From positions 1 to 5,343 of the forward strand of contig CALYQE010000123.1 in the NCBI GenBank assembly GCA_945281075.1: a DNA stretch of 5,343 nucleotides, written 5' to 3'. The notes below the pieces were generated by a model that searched no databases, was not told where the DNA came from, and was given only the letters and a program-made list of their open reading frames with translations. The stretch is from an uncultured Lactobacillus sp. Lineage in GTDB: Bacteria > Bacillota > Bacilli > Lactobacillales > Lactobacillaceae. Below, piece after piece: positions 1-5,343 of the stretch (position 1 is the first letter of the stretch; each line of letters opens with the position of its first letter). A program made the position numbers and the translations under genes.

Positions 1-72
1 AACAGATCATTCTTACTGCCACTTTTAGTTCCAATTTTCGTTCGGTTTTTGGAAAACAATATCCACTATCAA

Positions 73-88
73 ATACAAGATATTGTGG
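73..88 (+). promoter_or_regulatory. NrdR box, proximal to the -10 element
   Basis: The 16-mer ATACAAGATATTGTGG matches the NrdR box consensus acaCwAtATaTwGtgt at 13 of 16 positions by eye, including the conserved C, the central A/T core and the right-half GTG. NrdR is the zinc-finger/ATP-cone repressor that senses ATP/dATP and shuts off ribonucleotide reductase genes. The box overlaps the extended -10 element, so occupancy should block RNA polymerase. A second, weaker box lies 32 bp downstream. What is seen is the sequence match and position; binding is inferred. Confidence 0.72.
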
Positions 89-94
89 TATATT
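86..94 (+). promoter_or_regulatory. Extended -10 promoter of the nrdJ operon
   Basis: TGG followed by TATATT (89-94) fits an extended -10 element (TGn then five of six bases of TATAAT). No good TTGACA-like -35 box sits 16-18 bp upstream, which is common for extended -10 promoters. The predicted transcription start is near 101, giving a leader of about 60 nt before the ATG at 160. Placement between two NrdR box matches supports this choice over other AT-rich hexamers in the region. Confidence 0.5.
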
Positions 95-104
95 TTTCTC
101 TAGG

Positions 105-120
105 CCCATACATGATGTGT
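105..120 (+). promoter_or_regulatory. Second NrdR box, weaker
   Basis: CCCATACATGATGTGT matches the NrdR consensus at 10 of 16 positions; the right half ends in the full TGTGT, while the left half is degenerate. Its support comes mainly from spacing: 16 bp separate it from the first box, so the centres are 32 bp apart, three helical turns, as is typical of paired NrdR boxes. It would lie just downstream of the predicted transcription start. A third partial match (54-69, 11 of 16) is out of helical phase with the first box. Confidence 0.5.
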
Positions 121-143
121 ATGTGAAACAAATGTTAGTTTTT

Positions 144-148
144 AGGAG
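144..148 (+). promoter_or_regulatory. Ribosome binding site that decides the nrdJ start
   Basis: AGGAG lies 11 nt before the ATG at 160. An in-frame GTG at 148 would extend the protein by four residues, but its first base is the last base of this Shine-Dalgarno site, so it cannot be the start. An in-frame TTG at 154 (gap 5 nt) is possible but less likely than the ATG. Confidence 0.7.
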
Positions 149-159
149 TGACTTTGTAC

Positions 160-2394
160 ATGGAAAATACAAGAATTAGCCTAGATCAGGCATATATTGA
201 TCAAGTGAAACAAACTGTTTCTCCTCACTGGGGGGAACTCGGCTGGGTTACCTATAAGAGGACCTATGCCCGTTGGCTGCCCGAGCAAAATCGTTCTGAA
301 GAATGGGATGAAACCGTCAAGCGCGTTGTCGAAGGCAATATTAACCTCGATCCCCGGCTGGCAGATTCTCCGTCTGCAGCAGTGGTGGAGGACTTAACCG
401 CAGAAGCCCAAAAATTATACAAAATGATTTACGGTCTTGCAGCAACTCCGTCCGGCAGGAACCTGTGGGTTTCTGGTACTAACTACCAGAGAAGAAATGG
501 TGATTCTTTAAACAACTGCTGGTTTATCGCGATTAGACCGCAACAATACGGCGACAGTCATATTGTCCCCAGCTATTTGGACAGCAAGCAAGCAGCCGTT
601 TCCATGCCTTTTTCATTCCTTTTTGATCAACTCATGAAGGGCGGCGGCGTTGGCTTTTCCGTCATTCAGGACAATATTAAACAAATTCCTCAAGTGGACA
701 ATCAAGTTGATTTGACCGTTATTATTGATCAAAAAAGTGCCTCTTACGATGATTCGGTTAAACTTGGCGCAACCGATAAGGCTAAGTGGGCTGAACAAAA
801 TAAAGATAGCAATGACTATATTTACTACAAGCTGCCTGACACGCGTGAGGGCTGGGTCTTAGCTAACGCGCGTTTGATCGACATGCACTTTAAGCAAACC
901 AACCCAGAAAATAAAACCAAATTGGTTTTAGACATCAGCGGCATTCGACCATACGGAGCTAAAATTCACGGTTTTGGTGGAACTGCCTCTGGTCCAATGC
1001 CACTGGTTGAAATGCTGTTTGACATCAATCAGATCATCAATGACCGCGTAGACGGACATATGACTTCAGTTGATGGCACCGACATTTGCAATTTAATCGG
1101 GAAAACCGTTGTGGCAGGCAATGTTCGCCGGTCCGCTGAGCTTGCCCTTGGCTCTAACGATGATCAAGGTTTCATTACGATGAAGCAAGACAAAGAAAAG
1201 TTATATGATCACCGGTGGGCGTCAAATAACAGCGTGGCAATTGATGCGGATTTTAACGATTATGAGCCGATTGCTAATGGGATTCGGAAAAATGGTGAAC
1301 CAGGAATTGTTAACCTGGATCTTTCCCGCAATTATGGTCGCATCATTGACGGTTACCAAAAAGGAATTGATGGCGAGGTTGAAGGAACTAATCCTTGCGG
1401 TGAAATTTCGCTGGCCAACGGTGAACCCTGCAACTTATTTGAGGTTTTTCCTTATATTGCTGAGCAGCAAGACTGGGATCTTAACGAAGTCTTTGGTCTA
1501 GCTGCTCGCTATACCAAGCGAGTAACATTTAGCCCATATGACTGGGAAATTTCACGGCAGATCATTTATCAAAATCGGCGTATCGGTGTTTCCATGTCCG
1601 GTATTCAAGACTGGCTGCTAAATGACCTTGGACACAGAGTTGTGACCGGCTTTAAGGACGGCGTTGATGAAGAAACGGGCGCACCGATTAAGATCCCGCT
1701 TTATGATCCCAAGGGTATCAAAATGGTGTCTGACGCCTACCAAGCTGTCGTTGACGCTGACGAAGAATATAGTCAGCAGCTACATTGCAATCCATCAATC
1801 AAGCACACTACAGTTAAACCATCAGGCACGGTGGCGAAACTAGCCGGTGCATCGGAAGGAATGCACTTCCACTATGCAGGCTACTTGATTCAACGAATTC
1901 GTTTCCAGGCATCTGATCCGCTCCTTAAGGCACTTGATGCCTGCGGCTATTACTCGGAGCCAGACATCTATTCACCAAACACGACTTGCGTCGAATTTCC
2001 TCTGCGGGCAGCGCACGCAGACAGTGCGAACTTTGCTTCTGCCGGAACAGTTTCAATTGAAGAACAGTTTGCCACGCAAGCATTTTTACAGACTTACTGG
2101 TCCGACAACGCCGTCAGTTGCACGGTTACTTTTCAAAGCGACGAGGGCGATAAAATCAATTCCCTCTTTAAACAGTACCGGCACGTTATTAAATCGACGT
2201 CTCTTTTGCCTTATTACGGCGGTTCTTTGGAACAAGCGCCTAAAGAACCGATTGACAAGAGTACGTATGAAGAAAGAGCGGCGCAAATTACCGCTGATGT
2301 CGCCACCGTTTTCGCTTTGCAAAATGATGATCAAAAAGATCTGGAGCTGGTCGAGCAATCAGATTGCGAATCCGGTACATGTCCAGTCAAGTAA
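160..2394 (+). CDS. nrdJ: Adenosylcobalamin-dependent ribonucleoside-triphosphate reductase (class II)
   Basis: Reduces ribonucleoside triphosphates to dNTPs in the cytoplasm; coenzyme B12 supplies the radical that forms a thiyl on a cysteine. It is independent of oxygen and needs no second subunit. The 744 residues match the monomeric Lactobacillus leichmannii enzyme (739 residues) in length and, from memory, in sequence. Catalytic residues are all visible: Cys120 and Cys424 (the pair oxidised during reduction, C119 and C419 in L. leichmannii), Cys413 and Glu415 in the NPCGEI loop (thiyl Cys408 and Glu410), and the C-terminal shuttle pair Cys736/Cys741 in CESGTC, which is re-reduced by thioredoxin. 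The glycine-rich GGGVGF (161-166) and the TTVKPSGTVAKLAGASEG stretch are family hallmarks. The gene is intact and first in its operon, under paired NrdR boxes. Genes for B12 handling follow directly. Often also named rtpR. Confidence 0.97.
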   Translation: MENTRISLDQAYIDQVKQTVSPHWGELGWVTYKRTYARWLPEQNRSEEWDETVKRVVEGNINLDPRLADSPSAAVVEDLTAEAQKLYKMIYGLAATPSGRNLWVSGTNYQRRNGDSLNNCWFIAIRPQQYGDSHIVPSYLDSKQAAVSMPFSFLFDQLMKGGGVGFSVIQDNIKQIPQVDNQVDLTVIIDQKSASYDDSVKLGATDKAKWAEQNKDSNDYIYYKLPDTREGWVLANARLIDMHFKQTNPENKTKLVLDISGIRPYGAKIHGFGGTASGPMPLVEMLFDINQIINDRVDGHMTSVDGTDICNLIGKTVVAGNVRRSAELALGSNDDQGFITMKQDKEKLYDHRWASNNSVAIDADFNDYEPIANGIRKNGEPGIVNLDLSRNYGRIIDGYQKGIDGEVEGTNPCGEISLANGEPCNLFEVFPYIAEQQDWDLNEVFGLAARYTKRVTFSPYDWEISRQIIYQNRRIGVSMSGIQDWLLNDLGHRVVTGFKDGVDEETGAPIKIPLYDPKGIKMVSDAYQAVVDADEEYSQQLHCNPSIKHTTVKPSGTVAKLAGASEGMHFHYAGYLIQRIRFQASDPLLKALDACGYYSEPDIYSPNTTCVEFPLRAAHADSANFASAGTVSIEEQFATQAFLQTYWSDNAVSCTVTFQSDEGDKINSLFKQYRHVIKSTSLLPYYGGSLEQAPKEPIDKSTYEERAAQITADVATVFALQNDDQKDLELVEQSDCESGTCPVK

Positions 2395-2413
2395 TTAATA
2401 TTTTAGTTTTTAA

Positions 2414-2420
2414 TAAGGAG
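2414..2420 (+). promoter_or_regulatory. Strong ribosome binding site of the DUF4430 gene
   Basis: TAAGGAG sits 8 nt before the ATG at 2429, near the optimum for strength and spacing. The 34-nt gap after nrdJ contains no hairpin, so transcription should run straight through from nrdJ. Confidence 0.8.
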
Positions 2421-2428
2421 TTTTAATC

Positions 2429-2818
2429 ATGAAAAAAAATAAATTAGCAGTTCTTACCGGTTTAGCAACAATCTTCACTTTTACCATTAGTGGCCTTGAA
2501 AGCACGCAAAACGTTGAAACTGTTCAAGCAGCGAGCAAAGTCCGTGTCACTTATACCTTGAATGTCAATGACAAGAAATATAAGCAGCAAAGCGTTAAAT
2601 TGCCTAAACACTCAACTGTAATGCAAGGACTTAAAAAATTGTGGCGCGTAAAGAGTACCAATGGCTTTATCACTTCCATTGATGGCAAAAGTCAAGACGC
2701 TGGTAAAAAAGTTTACTGGACCTACACCATTAACGACAAGTTTGCCAACAAGGGCGCTGCTCAGCAAAAAGTAGCTAACAAGGACAAGGTTAAATTCACT
2801 TTAGCTAAAATTGACTAG
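2429..2818 (+). CDS. Secreted DUF4430 (transcobalamin C-terminal-like) protein, probable B12 binder
   Basis: A 129-residue exported protein. Residues 1-35 form a long Gram-positive signal peptide: KKNK start, hydrophobic stretch from about Leu6 to Gly22, and a VQAA cleavage region near residues 34-35. The mature part (about 94 residues, no cysteine, rich in lysine) has the pattern of DUF4430: an initial beta strand (VRVTYTLNV), an LPKHSTVMQGLKKL segment, then YWTYTIND (96-103) and a closing NKDKVKFTL strand. This small beta domain also forms the C-terminal B12-contacting half of intrinsic factor and transcobalamin. There is no lipobox, LPxTG or C-terminal membrane anchor, so retention at the cell surface would need charge or a partner. 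Lying between B12-dependent nrdJ and a CbrT-like B12 importer, it plausibly captures cobalamin for the transporter; that role is inferred from fold and context. Family assignment rests on recognised motifs, not a search. Confidence 0.8.
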   Translation: MKKNKLAVLTGLATIFTFTISGLESTQNVETVQAASKVRVTYTLNVNDKKYKQQSVKLPKHSTVMQGLKKLWRVKSTNGFITSIDGKSQDAGKKVYWTYTINDKFANKGAAQQKVANKDKVKFTLAKID

Positions 2819-2824
2819 TCAATC

Positions 2825-3340
2825 ATGCATGATTCAACCAAAAAAATCGCTTTATTGGCAGTCTTAACCGCAATGTGCGTGGCACTGCGAATTTTTAAAA
2901 TTATTCCGGTGCCAAACGTGCAACCGGTAACGGCAATTTTAATGATCGTCACGCTGAACATGGGCTTTGGCTTTGGGTTTGCACTCGCCATTTTAACCAT
3001 GGTCGTTTCCAATATTTACCTTGGGTTCGGCATTTGGACGATCGCGCAGGTCTTGGCATATGGCGGCTGCATAATCACCGTAGCGGTATTAGCCAAGTTT
3101 ACGCCACTGAAAAAGCACTTTACTTTACAATTGCTCCTAGTCGCATTTTTAGGCTGGGAATATGGTTGCTTCGTTGACTTTGGCATGTCGATTTTCGGCG
3201 GTTTTCAGGCTTTTCTCGCCTATTGGGCTGGCAGCTTAACCTTTGATACCTACCATGCTGTGGGCAACCTGATCTTTTATCCGATTTTATACAAACCACT
3301 AAATATTGCACTCGAGCACTACAAAAAGAGGTTATCATGA
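2825..3340 (+). CDS. cbrT: ECF transporter S-component, CbrT-like, predicted vitamin B12 (cobalamin/cobinamide) importer
   Basis: A 171-residue integral membrane protein, the usual size for an ECF S-component, the substrate-binding subunit. About six hydrophobic segments are visible, roughly 8-27, 34-50, 51-68, 72-90, 99-115 and 142-160. Helix 1 carries the small-residue pattern Ala12-xxx-Ala16-xxx-Ala20 that S-components use to dock on EcfT, and the following loop has NVQPVTA (31-37), typical of this S-component group. CbrT of Lactobacillus delbrueckii is an experimentally characterised B12 S-component, and the neighbours here, B12-dependent nrdJ and a cobalamin adenosyltransferase, point to the same substrate. 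No ATPase or T-component gene is present, so it would share a group II energising module made elsewhere. It starts 6 nt after the DUF4430 stop codon, in the same frame, with no Shine-Dalgarno site. It overlaps the next gene by 4 nt (ATGA). Specificity is inferred from context. Confidence 0.82.
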   Translation: MHDSTKKIALLAVLTAMCVALRIFKIIPVPNVQPVTAILMIVTLNMGFGFGFALAILTMVVSNIYLGFGIWTIAQVLAYGGCIITVAVLAKFTPLKKHFTLQLLLVAFLGWEYGCFVDFGMSIFGGFQAFLAYWAGSLTFDTYHAVGNLIFYPILYKPLNIALEHYKKRLS

Positions 3341-3876
3341 CCATCAAAATTTACACCAAAGTTGGCGACCAAGGTTTTACCAAACAAGTTACTGGAAAAA
3401 TGGTGCCTAAGTATGACCTGCAGATTGTCGCGCTGGGCGAGATCGACGAACTTGACTCCTATTTAGGCGTTACCATTGCGAGTCTGTCGGACAAATGCCG
3501 GGAATTGCATGATCCGCTAGAAAATCTTCAACGTGAGCTCTATGAACTTGAAAGTGATATTGTCGTTAAGCGCCATGAAGAGATTACCAGTGAAAAAGTG
3601 ATTTTCCTAGAACAACAAATTGATGATCTCAATCAGCACATTCCTCAAACAACTCATTTTCTTCTACCAGGCGGTTGTTTAACTGCCACTCATTTACATT
3701 ATGCGCGGACTATTGCCAGACGGGCGGAACGGTCGCTGGCTAAATTAAACGCTGAAGAGCAGAAACTTGCGCCGGCCTGCCTAGAGTATCTTAATCGTTT
3801 ATCCGACTACTTGTTCACACTCGCTCGCTATGCGAATGTCTTGGAGGGGGTGCCGGAAGTTAAAAGTAAGCCATAG
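3337..3876 (+). CDS. pduO: PduO-type ATP:cob(I)alamin adenosyltransferase
   Basis: Transfers the adenosyl group of ATP to the cobalt of reduced cobalamin, making coenzyme B12 in the cytoplasm. The 179 residues contain the family motifs in order: the N-terminal ATP-binding strand and loop IYTKVGDQGFT (5-15), GEIDELDSYLG (34-44) with Asp37, the base-off pocket HFLLPGG (107-113) with Phe108, the signature HYARTIARRAER (121-132) with Arg128 and Arg132, and LNRLSDYLFTLAR (152-164) in the last helix. From memory of the Lactobacillus reuteri PduO enzyme, Asp37 and Arg128 correspond to its inter-subunit salt bridge and Phe108 to the phenylalanine that displaces the lower cobalt ligand; such enzymes are trimers. 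Cys114 replaces the more usual Thr after PGG. The start overlaps the cbrT stop (ATGA) and has AGAGG 5 nt upstream, so translation is probably coupled. It supplies the cofactor that NrdJ, encoded first in the operon, consumes. Confidence 0.93.
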   Translation: MTIKIYTKVGDQGFTKQVTGKMVPKYDLQIVALGEIDELDSYLGVTIASLSDKCRELHDPLENLQRELYELESDIVVKRHEEITSEKVIFLEQQIDDLNQHIPQTTHFLLPGGCLTATHLHYARTIARRAERSLAKLNAEEQKLAPACLEYLNRLSDYLFTLARYANVLEGVPEVKSKP

Positions 3877-3953
3877 TTTTACTAGCAAAATAAAAAAGCA
3901 CTAGACCATCAACTGACCTAATGCTAAATCCATAACCTCTACTAAAATGATTT

Positions 3954-3995
3954 AAAACTGCAACGTGTTTTTTGACAAATGCGCTGCAGTTTTTT
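3954..3995 (+). terminator. Intrinsic terminator of the nrdJ-pduO operon
   Basis: An inverted repeat pairs AAAACTGCA (3954-3962) with TGCAGTTTT (3985-3993). After an A/C mismatch, CG (3964-3965) pairs with CG (3982-3983), leaving a loop of about 16 nt. The right arm runs into six T (3990-3995). It lies 78 nt after the last stop codon of the operon. On the minus strand only a four-T run follows the hairpin, so it is at best a weak terminator for the converging dehydrogenase gene. Confidence 0.82.
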
Positions 3996-4154
3996 GATGC
4001 GCATAGCTGATCTTTAAAAATAAGTAGCATTGTCGCCTGCTTCTTAATTGTCCGTGAGCTTCACCTAACACTCGATAAAGCCACCTAAACCGCACCAGAT
4101 AGCTCAATGTTCTATAATAACAGATAGATTTTTTCTTTTAACTTAATAGCAGCG
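3996..4154. other. Intergenic stretch between converging transcription units, nothing recognised
   Basis: No gene or RNA is recognised here. It holds a perfect TATAAT at 4113-4118 without a -35 partner, a short palindrome TGCGCA (3998-4003), and two CAGATAG copies near 4096 and 4121. A minus-strand frame from 4137 down to the stop at 3952 stays open for 61 codons but has no Shine-Dalgarno site and no recognisable family. No clear minus-strand terminator for the dehydrogenase gene is seen in this stretch. Confidence 0.5.
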
Positions 4155-5018
4155 CTACTTCCACCACAATTTAATTAAGCCCTGCGTGCCGAGATCACCC
4201 AGTTTTTTATCGTCGACTAAAGTTGCATATAATTTTTCAGCTTGTTCAGTTGCCGGTAAGTTGACATTCATTTCTTTGGCAGTATCTAAAGCAATCCGCA
4301 AGTCTTTTAAAAAGTGCTTGCTAAAAAAGCCAGGAGCAAAGTCACCCTTTAAAATACGCGGACCATAATTGCTCAAACTCCAGTTAGCCGCACTGCCGGC
4401 ACCAACGGTTTCAAGAACTGTTTCGAGATCTAGCCCAGCTTCTTTTGCATAAACCAGCATTTCACACATACCCGTCATTGTCCCGGCAATCATAATTTGA
4501 TTGGCCATTTTAGTGTTTTGACCTGATCCGGCCGGACCAAAATAGTGCACGCTCTTGCCAAAATCATTAAAGACCGGCTTTAAATCCTCATAAGCTGCTT
4601 GATCGCCGCCTACCATGATGGTCAAAGTGCCGTTTTTAGCACCTAAATCGCCACCAGAAACAGGCGCATCCAAAACTTTAGCACCCAGCTTTTCACCTTC
4701 AGCATAAATTTTTTGCGCTAATAATGGTTTGGACGTCGTCATATCGACCAGATACTTGCCCGTAATGTCTGCCGCGAAAATGCCATTTTCACCAAAGTAG
4801 ACCTGCTCAACGTCTTGCGGAAAGCCAACGATGGAGAAAGTCACTTCGGCCTGTTCAGCGACTGCTTTTGGTGTTTCACACCAAGTCGCCCCTTTTTGAA
4901 CCAGATTATCAGTTTTGCTCTTAGTTCGGTTATATACCCACAATTGGTGGCCAGCCTTTAGCAGGTTCAAGCAAATCGCATTTCCCATTACACCGGTTCC
5001 AATAAAACCTATTTTCAT
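4155..5018 (-). CDS. NAD(P)-dependent beta-hydroxyacid dehydrogenase, 3-hydroxyisobutyrate dehydrogenase family
   Basis: A soluble 287-residue oxidoreductase that interconverts a beta-hydroxyacid and its semialdehyde or ketoacid. The N-terminal Rossmann fold opens with GTGVMG (7-12). Family motifs follow: the substrate-binding DAPVSGG (117-123), and GSGQNTKMANQ with catalytic Lys170 and Asn173, then KDL (238-240) in the helical C-terminal domain. The second beta strand ends YNRT (29-32): Arg31 in place of an acidic residue suggests NADP(H), as in glyoxylate/succinic semialdehyde reductases of this family. Length is normal and the gene intact. The ATG at 5018 is preferred (AAGGAG 11 nt upstream); a TTG just before it, at 5021, would add one residue. 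Substrate cannot be told from sequence: 3-hydroxyisobutyrate, tartronate semialdehyde or short aldehydes are all possible. It is transcribed toward the B12 operon from its own promoter and has no visible functional link to it. Confidence 0.93.
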   Translation of the reverse strand: MKIGFIGTGVMGNAICLNLLKAGHQLWVYNRTKSKTDNLVQKGATWCETPKAVAEQAEVTFSIVGFPQDVEQVYFGENGIFAADITGKYLVDMTTSKPLLAQKIYAEGEKLGAKVLDAPVSGGDLGAKNGTLTIMVGGDQAAYEDLKPVFNDFGKSVHYFGPAGSGQNTKMANQIMIAGTMTGMCEMLVYAKEAGLDLETVLETVGAGSAANWSLSNYGPRILKGDFAPGFFSKHFLKDLRIALDTAKEMNVNLPATEQAEKLYATLVDDKKLGDLGTQGLIKLWWK

Positions 5019-5029
5019 CAAAAATCACT

Positions 5030-5036
5030 CTCCTTA
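5030..5036 (-). promoter_or_regulatory. Ribosome binding site of the dehydrogenase gene
   Basis: On the minus strand TAAGGAG precedes the ATG at 5018 by 11 nt and the in-frame TTG at 5021 by 8 nt. The site is strong; the ATG is chosen because the protein then opens MKIGFIG, as usual in this family. Confidence 0.75.
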
Positions 5037-5063
5037 TTAGCAGTAACTTCCTTATCTAAGCTC

Positions 5064-5091
5064 ATCATATCATTTATTTACCCTATCTAAA
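5064..5091 (-). promoter_or_regulatory. Promoter of the dehydrogenase gene
   Basis: Minus-strand TATGAT (5069-5064) is preceded by TGA (5072-5070), an extended -10 element. TTTAGA (5091-5086), a four-of-six match to TTGACA, lies 16 bp further upstream. The expected start near 5057 leaves a leader of about 38 nt. No operator-like palindrome stands out. Confidence 0.6.
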
Positions 5092-5092
5092 C

Positions 5093-5108
5093 AAAAAAGC
5101 TGCTTTTT
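5093..5108 (-). terminator. Possible weak terminator after the Rgg-like gene fragment
   Basis: On the minus strand AAAAAG (5108-5103) can pair with CTTTTT (5099-5094) across a 3-nt loop, ending in six T. The stem is nearly all A-T and has one G-C pair, so strength is doubtful. It lies 11 nt after the stop codon at 5120, the right place for a terminator, and immediately upstream of the dehydrogenase promoter. Confidence 0.3.
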
Positions 5109-5119
5109 ACTTTAATGGC

Positions 5120-5343
5120 TTAATTTTGATAATATTGCTCGAAAAAATGCTCCGCTTCTTTTCCGTATTCGGGCATCCCTAACCGCGCAAAGCTGTCAAT
5201 CGCCAGCTTGCATTGGTTTAAGTACTCCGGCTGCCGATCAAAATGATACTTCACCATGTTTTCAAGCACCAGCAAGGTGTTTTTATAGAAAAAAGTTCAG
5301 GTCGCATCTTAATTTTTGCGGCCGCTTCAAGCAAAAAAGCAGT
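5120..5343 (-). pseudogene. C-terminal part of a probable Rgg/GadR/MutR-family regulator, frameshifted and cut by the window edge
   Basis: Reading from the right edge, one minus-strand frame gives TAFLLEAAAKIKMRPELF (5343-5290). A second frame continues from about 5289 with FYKNTLLVLENMVKYHFD, then ends QCKLAIDSFARLGMPEYG and a FFEQYY tail with a TAA stop at 5122-5120. Joined by adding one base in the run of six A at 5289-5294 (plus strand), they read as one helical, TPR-like C-terminus. Pattern and length recall the C-terminal domain of Rgg-type regulators, peptide-responsive transcription factors of lactic acid bacteria, but the helix-turn-helix N-terminus lies outside the window, so the family is tentative. 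Without the correction, the upstream frame would run into a stop after some 17 foreign residues, losing about 55 native ones. It could be a true pseudogene, a phase-variable tract or a sequencing error. Confidence 0.55.

Noticed and set aside
54..69. Third NrdR-like match (11/16)
   Set aside because: Only 19 bp from the main box centre to centre, off the usual spacing of paired boxes and out of helical phase, with a poor right half.
148..159. GTG start giving a 748-residue reductase
   Set aside because: The GTG overlaps the AGGAG ribosome binding site, and homologues begin near the ATG at 160.
1934..2398. 154-codon plus-strand open frame inside nrdJ, and other long alternate frames on both strands of nrdJ
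   Set aside because: Composition is rich in Arg, Leu and Ser as expected of an out-of-frame reading; the nrdJ frame is intact and fully conserved there.
3897..3925. Imperfect inverted repeat AGCACTAG / CTAATGCT just after the adenosyltransferase gene
   Set aside because: Seven pairs with one mismatch, a 13-nt loop and no T run after it; the better terminator lies 30 nt downstream.
4113..4118. Perfect TATAAT on the plus strand
   Set aside because: No -35 element or extended TGn, and transcription would run antisense into the dehydrogenase gene with no plus-strand gene to serve.
3952..4137. Minus-strand open frame of 61 codons (TTG at 4107 as a possible start) rich in Arg and Leu in its first part
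   Set aside because: No Shine-Dalgarno site, no ATG near its start, no recognisable family, and its end lies in the terminator hairpin. Its arginine-rich look hints at a transposase relic, but nothing supports that.

Overview
The window looks like chromosomal DNA from a lactic acid bacterium of the Lactobacillaceae. The 744-residue adenosylcobalamin-dependent ribonucleotide reductase is, from memory, very close along its whole length to the classic Lactobacillus leichmannii enzyme. Shine-Dalgarno sites are strong (AGGAG, AAGGAG), promoters carry extended -10 elements, and a likely Rgg-type regulator fragment sits at the right edge. The exact species cannot be read from the window.

Positions 1-159 hold a short control region. 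It has an extended -10 promoter and two matches to the NrdR box, about 32 bp apart centre to centre, the spacing usual for NrdR. I see no cobalamin riboswitch there, and the predicted leader of about 60 nt is too short for one.

Positions 160-3876 form one tightly packed plus-strand operon on a single theme, vitamin B12: nrdJ (ribonucleotide reductase that uses adenosylcobalamin), a small secreted DUF4430 protein (a fold shared with the C-terminal domain of intrinsic factor and transcobalamin), a CbrT-like ECF transporter S-component, and a PduO-type ATP:cob(I)alamin adenosyltransferase. Read as a pathway, the operon would capture B12 outside the cell, import it, convert it to coenzyme B12 and use it to make deoxynucleotides. 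The ECF energising module (EcfA, EcfA', EcfT) is not here and must come from elsewhere. A good intrinsic terminator at 3954-3995 closes the operon.

Positions 3877-4154 are non-coding apart from that terminator. Positions 4155-5018 on the minus strand encode a beta-hydroxyacid dehydrogenase of the 3-hydroxyisobutyrate dehydrogenase family, with its own extended -10 promoter; it faces the B12 operon tail to tail and has no evident link to it. From 5120 to the right edge the minus strand holds the C-terminal end of a protein that resembles Rgg/GadR/MutR regulators and is interrupted by a one-base frameshift in a run of six A.

The most interesting part is the four-gene B12 operon: the putative extracellular B12-binding protein, the single amber codon separating it in frame from the transporter subunit, and the apparent control of B12 uptake by the deoxynucleotide sensor NrdR rather than by a B12 riboswitch.
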